From: an uncultured Erysipelotrichaceae bacterium
GTDB lineage: Bacteria; Bacillota_I; Bacilli_A; RF39; UBA660
Direction: 5' to 3'
NCBI GenBank assembly: GCA_902761685.1
Contig: CACWLI010000005.1
Span: forward strand, 1 to 64,000
Length of the DNA stretch: 64,000 nucleotides
Each line of letters starts with the position of its first letter. Position 1 is the first letter of the stretch. Under the pieces are notes generated by a model. The model was not told the DNA's origin. It ran no database searches and worked only from the letters and a program-made list of their open reading frames with translations. The translations under genes were made by a program, and so were the position numbers. Below, one piece after another: positions 37,501 through 45,582 of this stretch.

Positions 37501-38233
37501 TATTAACAAAAAGAGTAACGATGCTAGTGAGAAATATATTGATTTACCCGCATTTAGTTTCCCTACATCTAAAGATGCTTACTTGTTGTGTGAGGATGAT
37601 ACTAAGACTATTAGAAATATGAATACAGGACTTAGTTCTTTAGAAACACATAGTTGTGAAGTTAAATATAAATTTGCAAATGTAAATACTTACTATAGAA
37701 AAAATTATCCTGATAATTTCTCTAGAGCAGTTCAGGAAGAATACATGGCGCCATCTTGTTATTATGATGCTATGACTAATATTCCTAATACACCTGTTAC
37801 TTCTGATAAGTGTTTAAGTGAAGGAAATTGTACTGAATATAAAAATGTTAATAAAACAAAAATATTCCCAAATGGAATACCAGTTGATACTAACTGGGAT
37901 GATGAGTGGTCATTAAAAGTTAAGCAATATTTAGAAGACACAGCAAAGAATATGACTGATACAGAAAATCTAGAATATAGCATTACATTAACACCAACTC
38001 AAATAAAGGCATTAAGACAATATAATAAAACTAATAGTAATTATCAAAATGCTATAATTAATTGCCCAACACCTACTACTGGTCATTATTATAATTGTGA
38101 ATCACAATTTATGATCAGAATGAGAGAAGGTTCAAGTACAAATGGAAGTTATGATTATGGATCGTTAAATCCAAACTTTAACGGAACAACATACTATATA
38201 AATAGTGAAACTAAAACAATAAATAATAATTAG
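34583..38233 (+). CDS. Giant Cys-rich secreted protein 2 (paralogue of 1)
   Basis: 1216 aa, aligned end to end with the preceding giant protein: the same signal peptide (ATLNVNAGTT), the VYCINPDQLFTTG ... STVDCGFANILIEGQYY ... NEINLALRLWSY block, KTKPSSCKKSVGC-type motif and a shared C-terminus (EGSSTNGSYDYG). Cysteine spacing is largely kept, so the fold is conserved while surface loops (35000-35120 region) differ. No anchor. It has its own promoter and terminator, so the two paralogues can be expressed independently. The pair looks like an old tandem duplication. Function unknown. Confidence 0.7.
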   Translation: MKKIGNIKNKKLKLVFLFLLIIFATLNVNAGTTTDSCGKMGRLTVKMTSDGEDAGFDAREYTCQWVYSGMADMGNFSTPSSLIRHATEFITTTVTTTSPSGKGSVTAGYTYQRCTDPRAETSATGTCTKDYTGTAHWHDGYCDGEWSDDGDDCEGTWYNGYYTYSCDEPNSSGGGDSSSCTRTETKSFGPVTGPVTSGAATVNSQYNSWASGFSGFSCSKELSYKCPSYTCQSTPFNFRACTPRFKDANGNEVYCINPDQLFTTGANVAGSEAVYGIDDFDVTKCKYSYSTVDCGFANILIEGQYYKQKGVLGYNEINLALRLWSYYTNRGGFDGVGLSWVTAKYGTGGSCSLGANGDNLFIPPYYNVYDGTYKKYFEAALNSIAEGKKYISPTDNLLSGLAGCDGFGFACNTQLSTVNKAFALLLNTIKGNPYMFDHLAELFPEYTGTPTGVSFEPSTGDEDKTDVIVEYGPIFNNWTRDVWINCDSLVPGTDEYNQVKPYCKVRIKWYDAQGVAHETKPSSCKKSVGCRYEKLSLAFCDVNEQKQLIRKIYIHHPRTKVTTSIAKLENCNTVNAQMMFSFIYNDKVKYVDPWSEVDPDEDEWIPYNLPSYSCKGNCDNYNLRKTEGTGLSCKYDGNKEDGGIFTGYIKDPSLNCILNMPAPREKYKYDYSQEFGVNTNFCRVYCSDEVEYTLADKITVQSGKDFKLDIAGKINFGDTKNKLLTNVVTEKRTCVSEIYYSKSFSSVIDWKTLYDLDENPDNISQLYDALLRKSSSENNRTENLNQVLYDLYACNFYTKDDILSTGLTRPKENTNGDVITYALDKYFSPSKSYGLAINKDCLINDSTNTCIVMDTITYTGGAEYYGTNDRDNNNIIKRFGDGDGVTKIDVGSLAKQELSSIGYCHGNNCFKYNENNDLDYSYINMGSYTPHTKRINGHNVPVPENDYAFFTIKTDVAFYNDTLTQTVPGSGHIINKKSNDASEKYIDLPAFSFPTSKDAYLLCEDDTKTIRNMNTGLSSLETHSCEVKYKFANVNTYYRKNYPDNFSRAVQEEYMAPSCYYDAMTNIPNTPVTSDKCLSEGNCTEYKNVNKTKIFPNGIPVDTNWDDEWSLKVKQYLEDTAKNMTDTENLEYSITLTPTQIKALRQYNKTNSNYQNAIINCPTPTTGHYYNCESQFMIRMREGSSTNGSYDYGSLNPNFNGTTYYINSETKTINNN
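34838..34893 (+). repeat. 56-bp segment identical to 31035-31090
   Basis: Second copy of the perfect 56-base match between the two giant-protein genes. Confidence 0.85.
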
Positions 38234-38259
38234 AAAGATTTTTAATAATCTTTCTTTTA
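38232..38259 (+). terminator. Terminator after giant protein 2
   Basis: Stem agaaagatt / aatctttct (38232-38240 / 38247-38255) and a short T tract. Confidence 0.7.
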
Positions 38260-38274
38260 TTTGGCTTAAATCTA

Positions 38275-38283
38275 TGATAAAAT
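38275..38283 (+). promoter_or_regulatory. Extended -10 promoter of the thioredoxin-fold gene
   Basis: TGaTAAAAT, with -10 at 38278-38283. Confidence 0.5.
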
Positions 38284-38307
38284 ATTAATAGTTTAAAGGA
38301 GATTATT

Positions 38308-38829
38308 ATGAAATTATTTAAGGAAAAATTTGATAAAAAGATACCAAAAAAGAATTATTATATAGTATTAGTAGTTTCTATTTTAGTTATTATAATTACC
38401 TTATATATAAGATCATTTTATTTAAATTATAAAGCAAATCAAATTAATAACAGTATTTTTTATGATAAAACAATTAATCAAATTAATGTTGATGATATAG
38501 ACTTTATTATAGATGAAACACCTGAAGCTATTTTGTATATTGGATATACTGGTTCAAGAAAAGTAGCTAATTTAGAAAGAAAATTATATAGAGAGTTTGA
38601 AAAGAAAGATTTAATTGATAAAGTTATATATTTAAATGTAACTGAATTAATGAATGATAATGAATATATTAAATTATTAAAAAATAAATTTCCTAATGAA
38701 TATATAGGTAAAGCTCCAATGTTAGTATATATAAAAGATGGTGAAGTTGTTGATGTATTAAATAGTAATAATAGAATGATTGACATAAAAGCTTTAGATG
38801 AATTGTTAAATAAATATGGAATTGAATAG
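38308..38829 (+). CDS. Membrane-anchored thioredoxin-fold protein lacking CxxC
   Basis: 173 aa. Basic N-terminus, one membrane segment (about 18-37), then an outer thioredoxin-like domain: strand EAILYIGYTG, helix, strand DKVIYLNVTEL, and the cis-proline strand APMLVYIKDGEVVDVL typical of thioredoxins. The active-site CxxC is replaced by GYTGSRKV with no cysteine, so it cannot be a redox enzyme itself. Beside the disulfide-rich giant proteins, a non-catalytic chaperone or binding role is conceivable but unproven. RBS AAAGGAG. Confidence 0.65.
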   Translation: MKLFKEKFDKKIPKKNYYIVLVVSILVIIITLYIRSFYLNYKANQINNSIFYDKTINQINVDDIDFIIDETPEAILYIGYTGSRKVANLERKLYREFEKKDLIDKVIYLNVTELMNDNEYIKLLKNKFPNEYIGKAPMLVYIKDGEVVDVLNSNNRMIDIKALDELLNKYGIE

Positions 38830-38856
38830 TTTCATATTTTTTTTTATTTAAATTTG

Positions 38857-38865
38857 TGTTATGAT
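38857..38865 (+). promoter_or_regulatory. Extended -10 promoter of the sortase gene
   Basis: TGtTATGAT, with -10 at 38860-38865. It supports the GTG start at 38891 rather than an ATG at 38861 that lies inside the box. Confidence 0.5.
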
Positions 38866-38890
38866 TAATGTATATAATAAAGGAGAGAAT

Positions 38891-40513
38891 GTGAAAGAAT
38901 ATATTGTTTTAACTTTTACAAATAATAATATTATCTTTAATTATAGAACTATTGAAAATGAAGAAAAAGTTTTTGTAAATAAAAATAGACTATATAAAGA
39001 TTCTCTTTTTTATACTCTAAAATACTATAAAAGGCATATAAATAATGTAATTGAAATTGTTAAGAATCAAGAACAGTTATTTAGTACTTTAAAGATTGTA
39101 AGATTAATAACTTTTAAATATACAACTGAATTAATTAACAAATTAAACATTCAAAATTTAGTATTAGAATTTTTATCAACAATTGATTTAGAAGACTATA
39201 ATCTGTTTTTGGGATGTAGTAGTTTAAAAAATATTTATTGTTATTATATGCCAGCTGGTGTAGTAAGTAAATTTAAATCAAAAGATATTAATGTATATAT
39301 GTCATCTTTAAAGGAGATATCTAGTGAGTTTTTAAATCAACAAGATGTTTTTGAACATGATAGTTTATATTATAAAAATGTTATTAAAATTGATAATGAT
39401 TATCCTGGATTAATAGATGATTTGAGAGAGTTTTTAAAAATAAATTATAATTTAAAAGCTATTCATGTTTATGTTTATTCTAAAGAATTAATTGAATCAA
39501 TTGTGGATTTGGTTAAAAATGATGAATCAAGAAATGTTGTAGTATTTTTACATCAAGGCTATGATAAAGGCAATTTTATTATAAATAATTTTGAATGGCT
39601 AAAAGAATTAAGCGATAAATGTAAAGAAGACTATACATGTGAATTTAGAATTATATATTCAAATTCTTTTTTAAAAAATAATTTATTCAAACAATTAACA
39701 TTTAATAATTTAAAACTAATTTCTGTTTTATGTGTATATGTTTGTATAGTATCATTGATTATAATAAAAGCATATGAGTACATAGAACAAGTTAGTGTTG
39801 AACAATTAAGAAGTCAGGTAGCTACTACATATAGTGCAAATAATGACGATGAAGAAGAAGTGGAGGAAGAAGAATTACCTGATGAAGATGTAGAACTTGA
39901 AGAAGAAATATCAAAAGAGGAAATAAAGAGTAAATATACATTTAATAGTTCATTTAAATCATTAAGAGATATTAACAATGAAACAAAAGCATATCTAACT
40001 GTAAAAAATACAGAAATATCATATCCTGTAGTAAAACATTCAGATAATAATTATTATTTAAAATATGATTTTTATAAAAAGAGAAATGTTATGGGATGGA
40101 TTTTCTTTGATTATAGAAATGATGGAGTTAATTTTGATGATAATAATATTATCTATGGTCATAGTATGAAAAATGGTACTATGTTTGGAACATTAAAAAA
40201 AGTATTAAATTCTTCATGGAGAAAAAATCCTGATAATATGATTATTAATTTAGAAAATGAAAAAGGAAACTTTAAATTTAAAATATTTTCAGCATATCAA
40301 GTCGATTATACTACTGATTATTTAGTTATTAATTTTAATTCAAAAGGGGATAAGGAAGAATTTATTAAAATGATTAGAGGAAGAAGCAGTTTTAAAACAA
40401 ATGATTCTGTAACATCTGATGATAAAATATTAACATTATCTACTTGTGCTGGTGGTAACAATAGAAGATTAGTTGTTCATGCCGTATTATTAAAGGATGG
40501 TGGAGATTTATAA
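38891..40513 (+). CDS. Class B-like sortase with large cytoplasmic N-terminal domain
   Basis: 540 aa, GTG start after AAAGGAGAG. Residues 1-270 carry no signal peptide and should lie in the cytoplasm; this domain is unrecognised. A membrane segment (about 276-298) and a very acidic linker (about 318-350) lead to a C-terminal sortase (about 360-540): catalytic H424 (YGHSMKNGTMFG), C519 (TLSTCAGG) and R525/R526 (NRRLVVH), all intact and B-like. Sortases usually have no inner domain of this size. The only sorting motif seen here is NPKTG at 19.5 kb. Overlaps the next gene by 1 base. Confidence 0.8.
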   Translation: MKEYIVLTFTNNNIIFNYRTIENEEKVFVNKNRLYKDSLFYTLKYYKRHINNVIEIVKNQEQLFSTLKIVRLITFKYTTELINKLNIQNLVLEFLSTIDLEDYNLFLGCSSLKNIYCYYMPAGVVSKFKSKDINVYMSSLKEISSEFLNQQDVFEHDSLYYKNVIKIDNDYPGLIDDLREFLKINYNLKAIHVYVYSKELIESIVDLVKNDESRNVVVFLHQGYDKGNFIINNFEWLKELSDKCKEDYTCEFRIIYSNSFLKNNLFKQLTFNNLKLISVLCVYVCIVSLIIIKAYEYIEQVSVEQLRSQVATTYSANNDDEEEVEEEELPDEDVELEEEISKEEIKSKYTFNSSFKSLRDINNETKAYLTVKNTEISYPVVKHSDNNYYLKYDFYKKRNVMGWIFFDYRNDGVNFDDNNIIYGHSMKNGTMFGTLKKVLNSSWRKNPDNMIINLENEKGNFKFKIFSAYQVDYTTDYLVINFNSKGDKEEFIKMIRGRSSFKTNDSVTSDDKILTLSTCAGGNNRRLVVHAVLLKDGGDL

Positions 40514-41139
40514 TGAAAAAATTAGTATTTATTTTATTATTGTTAGTTCCATTTTTTGTTAGTGCTGAATGTAATTATAATAAACATGAAGAATATAGTA
40601 ATTTTGCTAAAAATCTAACTTATGATAATACATATAGTAAGTCTTCTAGAAGGTATAATATAACTATATATAATGTTATTAATGGTATGTATGCTTCTTA
40701 CGATGAAAGAAAGTATTATCCTGATAGTGAAAATGTTGTAACCATAACAAATGTTCCTCAAGGAAAAACAGCAGTAATAGATATTTATGGTAATGATGGA
40801 TGTAATCCTGTAAGAGTATTTAGTATAAGTGAATTATATTATAATGATTTTTTTGGTAGTAATTTATGTATTGGATATGAGAATAAAATAAAAGCTTGTT
40901 CCTCAGAATTTACATCTAGTGAAATTACTGAAGATAAGTTAAAAGAAATAATTGATAATTATAACAATGTTATTATTACTGATAAAGAAAAAGAAGAAAA
41001 AGAAGAAGTAACATTTATTGAAAAAGTTAAGGATTTTATGCTTAGTTGGGGAATTAAAATTATTCTTTTTGCTGTAACATGTGGAATATTTATTCCTTTC
41101 TATAATGAAAAATTTAGAAGAATGGAACACGGTATTTAA
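40513..41139 (+). CDS. Secreted protein with C-terminal membrane anchor (AEC type)
   Basis: 208 aa. Signal peptide about 1-18 ending SAEC, outer domain with a few cysteines (EC, DGCNPV, LCIGYENKIKACSS), a charged Lys/Glu stretch (about 155-165), one membrane segment (about 175-195) and a short basic tail. Same design as the 30119 protein. The ATG overlaps the sortase stop (TAATG), so the two are translationally coupled. Likely works with the sortase or the giant proteins; function unknown. Confidence 0.65.
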   Translation: MKKLVFILLLLVPFFVSAECNYNKHEEYSNFAKNLTYDNTYSKSSRRYNITIYNVINGMYASYDERKYYPDSENVVTITNVPQGKTAVIDIYGNDGCNPVRVFSISELYYNDFFGSNLCIGYENKIKACSSEFTSSEITEDKLKEIIDNYNNVIITDKEKEEKEEVTFIEKVKDFMLSWGIKIILFAVTCGIFIPFYNEKFRRMEHGI

Positions 41140-41165
41140 AAATACTTTTAATTGATTAATATTTT

Positions 41166-41174
41166 TGATATAAT
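41166..41174 (+). promoter_or_regulatory. Extended -10 promoter of the pilus-like gene at 41206
   Basis: TGaTATAAT, with -10 at 41169-41174, followed by AAGAATAG at 41180-41187. Confidence 0.6.
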
Positions 41175-41205
41175 GTATTAAGAATAGGTAGAAAGAAGGT
41201 TATAT

Positions 41206-41652
41206 ATGAAAGAGTCAATGTGGGGCTATTTAATTATAGCTTTAGGTGTAGTTATTATTTCAATTTTGTTTTTAGTTCAAAGATTAACAACTACAAATGA
41301 AGAAGATTATCATATTAGTAGGGAGGTAATGCAAGCAGCTATGATAGATGCTGTAGACAATTCAGCACTTCGTGGTGATGATCCAAGACTTATTATGAGT
41401 AGAGATAAATTTGTTGAAGTTTATATTAGAAGATTTGCTGAAAGTATAACTCCTGATAAAGAATATAAAATTGACTTTTATCAAATATCTGAAGAACCTC
41501 CAGCTGCGACAATAAGAATTAGAACATATACTGGTGCTACTAATATTGGAACTGCAAATAATAGTGAAATAAATGTTGCAGTTGATACAAAAATTACTGC
41601 AATATTAGTTCTTGGAAAAAATGGAGAAATAGAATTTCGTACATCAAACTAA
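41206..41652 (+). CDS. Pilin-like/TadE-like membrane protein (DUF5411-like)
   Basis: 148 aa. A very short polar N-terminus (MKESMWG) leads straight into one hydrophobic helix (about 7-25), then a helical and a beta region with no cysteine. The MKES/MKEA/MRES start recurs in the proteins at 46462 and 46819, suggesting one family of minor pilins inserted through a common leader. Position just before the cpaB-tad genes supports a pseudopilin-type role. Single-gene unit with its own terminator. Confidence 0.6.
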   Translation: MKESMWGYLIIALGVVIISILFLVQRLTTTNEEDYHISREVMQAAMIDAVDNSALRGDDPRLIMSRDKFVEVYIRRFAESITPDKEYKIDFYQISEEPPAATIRIRTYTGATNIGTANNSEINVAVDTKITAILVLGKNGEIEFRTSN

Positions 41653-41653
41653 T

Positions 41654-41685
41654 AAAAAAATCAGTTTTTAAAACTGTTTTTTTTT
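41654..41685 (+). terminator. Terminator after the 41206 gene
   Basis: A-rich arm plus cagtt / aactg core (41662-41676 region) and a long T run; one mismatch in the outer stem. Confidence 0.65.
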
Positions 41686-41714
41686 ATATGTTATTGAATT
41701 ACAAATTATAATTG

Positions 41715-41723
41715 TGTTATAAT
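41715..41723 (+). promoter_or_regulatory. Extended -10 promoter of the tad operon
   Basis: TGtTATAAT, with -10 at 41718-41723. It reads into the cpaB-cpaB-cpaF-tadB-tadC run. Confidence 0.6.
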
Positions 41724-41758
41724 TAATTAGAATAGTAGAATATCGTAGGAGGATAAAA

Positions 41759-42556
41759 ATGGGAAATTTAATGATTGGAGTAAAAAGATTTTTAAAGAAT
41801 AAAAATACAGTTACTATATTTGCTGTAGTTTTATCTCTTGTAATATTATATTATGCATATTATTTTAGAATAAAAAAGGCAACTGAGCCTGTAAGCGTTC
41901 CATATGCAACAAGAGAAATCGGACCAAGGACACTAATTACAAACGAGTATGTATCAACTAAAAAGGTTCCAGGAGGAGTGGTTAACAAAAATGTATTAAA
42001 AAGTAAAGATAAAATAGTTGGAAAATATGTAAATAATACAGCTGTTATACCAGAAGGTGGACTATTTTATGAAAGTATGGTTGTAGAGTGGGATCAGTTA
42101 CCAACAAGTTTATATGGTGATATTCCTGATGGAAATACTGTTGTGTTACTACCTGTAACATTAGAAAAAACATATGGAAATTCAATTTATCCAGGTAATT
42201 ATATAGATTTATATTTCCAAGATTGGAAAGATGAAGGAAATATTAGAAAACTATTTTTTGGTAAATTTATAGAAAGTATAAAAGTTTTAGCTGTAACAGA
42301 TGCATCTGGAAATAGTGTTTTTGAAACTAATGATAAGCCAGGAAATCCAGCATTTTTAATGTTTAGTGTTCCTGAAGATTTACATATTTTGTTAAGAAAG
42401 GCATTAGAAAAGAGTGGGGAAATTATTCCTGTTCCTAGAAATGCGGCTTATAGCGAAGAACCTCTTCCTACTAGAATGGTTAATTTAGAAATAAAGCGTC
42501 ATATTGAAGAATCAACAGTTGATTCATCAGTTGTTTATGGTGGAGGTGCAAATTAA
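41759..42556 (+). CDS. cpaB: CpaB/RcpC-like pilus assembly protein 1
   Basis: 265 aa. One N-terminal membrane segment (about 17-37), then a SAF domain (ATREIGPRTLITNEYVSTKKVP ... VIPEGGLFYESMV) and a beta region (NSIYPGNYIDLYF ... LMFSVPEDLHILLRKA) typical of CpaB/RcpC. In Gram-negative Tad systems this protein supports the secretin; here, with no outer membrane, it more likely gates or stabilises the pilus in the wall. RBS TAGGAGG. Its stop overlaps the start of a paralogue. Confidence 0.8.
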   Translation: MGNLMIGVKRFLKNKNTVTIFAVVLSLVILYYAYYFRIKKATEPVSVPYATREIGPRTLITNEYVSTKKVPGGVVNKNVLKSKDKIVGKYVNNTAVIPEGGLFYESMVVEWDQLPTSLYGDIPDGNTVVLLPVTLEKTYGNSIYPGNYIDLYFQDWKDEGNIRKLFFGKFIESIKVLAVTDASGNSVFETNDKPGNPAFLMFSVPEDLHILLRKALEKSGEIIPVPRNAAYSEEPLPTRMVNLEIKRHIEESTVDSSVVYGGGAN

Positions 42557-43353
42557 TGAAAAAGTTGTTTAAAAATAAAAGTATGGTTACAATTATTTCT
42601 TTATCATTATGTTTGATAATATTATTCTTTGCCTATAGATATAGAGTTAATAATGCAATAAGTGCAATACCTGTACCAATAGCAACAAGAACATTAAATG
42701 GAAGAGATCCAATAACAGAAAAAGATTATAAAATTGTTAAAGTAGCGGCTTCTATGATTACTAATAATGTAATTACTAATACAACATATTTATCTAGCGA
42801 CAAATATGTAAACTATAATACAATGATTCCTGAAGGAAGTATGTTTTATTCAAATGCAGTAGTAGATTGGAAAAGTATGCCAGATTCAACTTGGGCAGAA
42901 ATAAATAATAATAATACAATCGTATCAATTGCTGTTAATGCTAGAACTACATTTGGTAACTCTATTTATCCGGGAGATACCATTGACTTATATTATCAAA
43001 ATAGAAATGCAAGTGGGCAATTATTTATTGGTAAATTAATAGAGGGTATTAAAGTTTTAGCTGTTAAAGATCAAAATGGACAACATATTTTTAAGAAAAG
43101 TTCAGAACAAAGAGATGCAGCAGCATTGATATTTTCTGTACCTGAAGATTTACACTTGCTTTTAAGAAGAGCAGGATATATAACTGGTGGAGATATAATA
43201 CCAGTACCAAGAAATGCTACATATAGTAATGAAGAAGAAAAGGCAACTGTAGCTAGTGATTATATAAAGAACTTTATTAATGAAAGATCAGTTGATTTAA
43301 GAAGTGATTATGAAGATACAGGTTCAAATACTGTAACAAAAGTGACAGAATAA
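42556..43353 (+). CDS. cpaB: CpaB/RcpC-like pilus assembly protein 2
   Basis: 265 aa, tandem paralogue of the previous gene, with the same layout: membrane segment (about 9-27), SAF part (ATRTLNGRDPITEKDYKIVKV), NSIYPGDTIDLYY and LIFSVPEDLHLLLRRA. The pair shares spacing throughout but has diverged widely, so the duplication is old and each copy probably has its own role, perhaps as a hetero-oligomer. ATG overlaps the preceding stop (TAATG). Confidence 0.8.
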   Translation: MKKLFKNKSMVTIISLSLCLIILFFAYRYRVNNAISAIPVPIATRTLNGRDPITEKDYKIVKVAASMITNNVITNTTYLSSDKYVNYNTMIPEGSMFYSNAVVDWKSMPDSTWAEINNNNTIVSIAVNARTTFGNSIYPGDTIDLYYQNRNASGQLFIGKLIEGIKVLAVKDQNGQHIFKKSSEQRDAAALIFSVPEDLHLLLRRAGYITGGDIIPVPRNATYSNEEEKATVASDYIKNFINERSVDLRSDYEDTGSNTVTKVTE

Positions 43354-43383
43354 AAAAGAAAAAAAGAAAAGAAGGGAATAAAT

Positions 43384-44667
43384 ATGGACGCAATGGTTTT
43401 TTCACAAATTGATTTTGGACTTTTAATGCCATTATTAGAAAATGATGATATTACAGATATTTCATATTCTAATGGCGGTCAATTGTGGGTTAAATCATTA
43501 TCTAAAGGTGTTTATAGAGAACATATTGAGGGTTTAACTAATGAAGTTATGGAAAAACTTGCATTTCAATGTTCCAATGTTATGGGAAAAACATTTAATA
43601 TGGCTCACCCATTACTAGATGCTGAAAGTGCTGAGTTGCGTCTTAATTTCGTTCATGACTCAATTGCAACTAATGGAATTGCGGTATTAATAAGAAAAAC
43701 ACCTGCAATGATTAGACTTAAGAAGGACAAATTAATTGCTGAAGATTATGTATCATTAAAACTACATGATTTCTTAATGGAATGTGTTCAAGGACACTGC
43801 AATATACTAGTTAGTGGAGAAACTGGTTCTGGTAAAACAGAGCTTGTTAAATACTTAGCTAGTCATATTAAAGAAGATGAAAAAATAATAACAATAGAAG
43901 ATACATTAGAACTTCACTTAGATAAAATATATCCAACAAGAGATATTATTGCAATGAAAACAAATAATATTGCTTCATATTCTGATGTTTTGGTTGCTTG
44001 TATGCGTCAAAACCCTAGATGGATTTTACTATCAGAGGTTCGTTCTGCTGAAGCGGTTACTTCTGTACGTAACTCAATTTCTTCAGGGCATAATATTTTA
44101 TCAACAATTCACTCAGATAAAGCATCAAGTATACCAATGCGTCTTTATTCTTTGTTAGAATCAAGTCAGGATATTGATCAATTTGTAAAAAGTATGCATA
44201 GATATATTCAAATTGGTATACATGTTAAAGGTTTTTTCTCACAGCAATATAATAGATTTCAAAGAGAAATAACTCAAGTTGTTGAATTTTATGTTGACGA
44301 TGAAGCGAATGAGGCAAAAGTCAATGTTTTATATTCAAGAGACTTGGCTGGAAATGAGGCTTATAATAATCCAACACAACATTTAATAGATTATTTAGCC
44401 AGTCAAGGTGTTGTAATGAGACCAGATCCATTTTTACCAATAGAAGGTGTTTCTGGTAGTAATGATTTAACTATAAACGAAACGGCAATAACAAGTAATA
44501 CAACTTCAGAAAATGAGGCTATAGCAAGTAATCTTAGCGAAACAAAAGAGAAAACAAGTGATACACAAGCTGTATCACAAAATATAGAAATAAATGCTCC
44601 AGTTAATGTGGCTGAAGAAAAAAATGAATCAACTGTAAGTAATGATTTAGAAATATTTGAAATGTAG
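43384..44667 (+). CDS. cpaF: CpaF/TadA-family pilus assembly ATPase
   Basis: 427-aa secretion ATPase. N-terminal domain (1-110), then RecA-like core with Walker A GETGSGKT (K151), Asp box IITIEDTLELHL, Walker B WILLSEVRSAEA and His box GHNILSTIHSDKA. CpaF usually has GEVRG in the Walker B; here it reads SEVRS. A Ser/Thr/Glu-rich tail (about 345-427) is disordered and unusual. Powers pilus assembly with the TadB/TadC membrane pair encoded next. Confidence 0.92.
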   Translation: MDAMVFSQIDFGLLMPLLENDDITDISYSNGGQLWVKSLSKGVYREHIEGLTNEVMEKLAFQCSNVMGKTFNMAHPLLDAESAELRLNFVHDSIATNGIAVLIRKTPAMIRLKKDKLIAEDYVSLKLHDFLMECVQGHCNILVSGETGSGKTELVKYLASHIKEDEKIITIEDTLELHLDKIYPTRDIIAMKTNNIASYSDVLVACMRQNPRWILLSEVRSAEAVTSVRNSISSGHNILSTIHSDKASSIPMRLYSLLESSQDIDQFVKSMHRYIQIGIHVKGFFSQQYNRFQREITQVVEFYVDDEANEAKVNVLYSRDLAGNEAYNNPTQHLIDYLASQGVVMRPDPFLPIEGVSGSNDLTINETAITSNTTSENEAIASNLSETKEKTSDTQAVSQNIEINAPVNVAEEKNESTVSNDLEIFEM

Positions 44668-44678
44668 GAGGTGTAATA

Positions 44679-45581
44679 ATGTATTTTGAAGTATTTATTG
44701 TAGCAGCAATTCTTATATTTGTTTATATTTATAGAAAAAATAATGGAAAAAATACTTCTTATAAGTTTGTTACAAAAACAATAGGAAATACATATGAAAA
44801 GTACTCACCATATTCTTTTAAAATAGTTCGTGAAAAAGCAAAAGAACTAGGTCAAGAATATACGACAAGACAGTACTTAATTCAAGTTGTTATATTTGGT
44901 GTAGTAGCAGCGTTCGTATCTTATTTATATTTTTATAGTGTAATATGGAGTATTGTATATGCAACTGCCGCAATTATGTTTGTTCCTTATTTAGCTTATA
45001 TGAAATATAAAAAAGCTTATAGTGAATTCTTATTTGAACAAATTCAAGTTTATACAACAAATGTTATAATGGAATATAATACAACTCAATCATTTGTTAA
45101 AGCATTAGAAGGAGTTAGAGAATCAGGTGTTCTTGAAGATCCAATATTAAGTGATATTAAGGAAATGATTCAAATGGCTTATGATAATGGTACAATTGAT
45201 GAGGCTGTTAGATTTATGAATGAAAAATATGATTATTATGTAGTAAAGAATATGCATCAATTGTTTATTCAAATTACAAAAGAAGGATCTAAGGACTCTG
45301 GTGATGCTTTGGAAGGTATGTTACAAGATATAGATATGCTTGTAGAAAGCGTATATCGTGATAGAATTGATAGAACAAATTTCTATAAACAATTCTTAAC
45401 ATTCGGTGTAGCTTTATATTTCTTAGTTTTACTTGTTCAGTTACTTCTAGGAAATGATAGTTACTTATTACTACTAAAAGAATGGTATGTTTTAGTTTTA
45501 TTACATGCAGTTATATTGATAAATACTTATTTCTTATTAAGTGGAATTAAGTATTATCATGAAGATGTAGGAGGTGAGTAA
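44679..45581 (+). CDS. tadB: TadB-like membrane platform protein
   Basis: 300 aa. N-terminal membrane segment, two more around 70-110, a cytoplasmic type II secretion F domain (about 125-240: TNVIMEYNTTQSFVKALEGV) and two C-terminal segments (about 243-295). Matches TadB, the inner-membrane platform that pairs with TadC above the ATPase. RBS GGAGGTG, 11 nt after cpaF; tadC follows after 1 nt. Confidence 0.85.
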   Translation: MYFEVFIVAAILIFVYIYRKNNGKNTSYKFVTKTIGNTYEKYSPYSFKIVREKAKELGQEYTTRQYLIQVVIFGVVAAFVSYLYFYSVIWSIVYATAAIMFVPYLAYMKYKKAYSEFLFEQIQVYTTNVIMEYNTTQSFVKALEGVRESGVLEDPILSDIKEMIQMAYDNGTIDEAVRFMNEKYDYYVVKNMHQLFIQITKEGSKDSGDALEGMLQDIDMLVESVYRDRIDRTNFYKQFLTFGVALYFLVLLVQLLLGNDSYLLLLKEWYVLVLLHAVILINTYFLLSGIKYYHEDVGGE

Positions 45582-45582
45582 T

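Noticed and set aside
30786..38233. Active internal thioester domain in the giant proteins
   Set aside because: The Cys and surrounding pattern are suggestive but the required Gln is not seen, so it was kept only as a resemblance.
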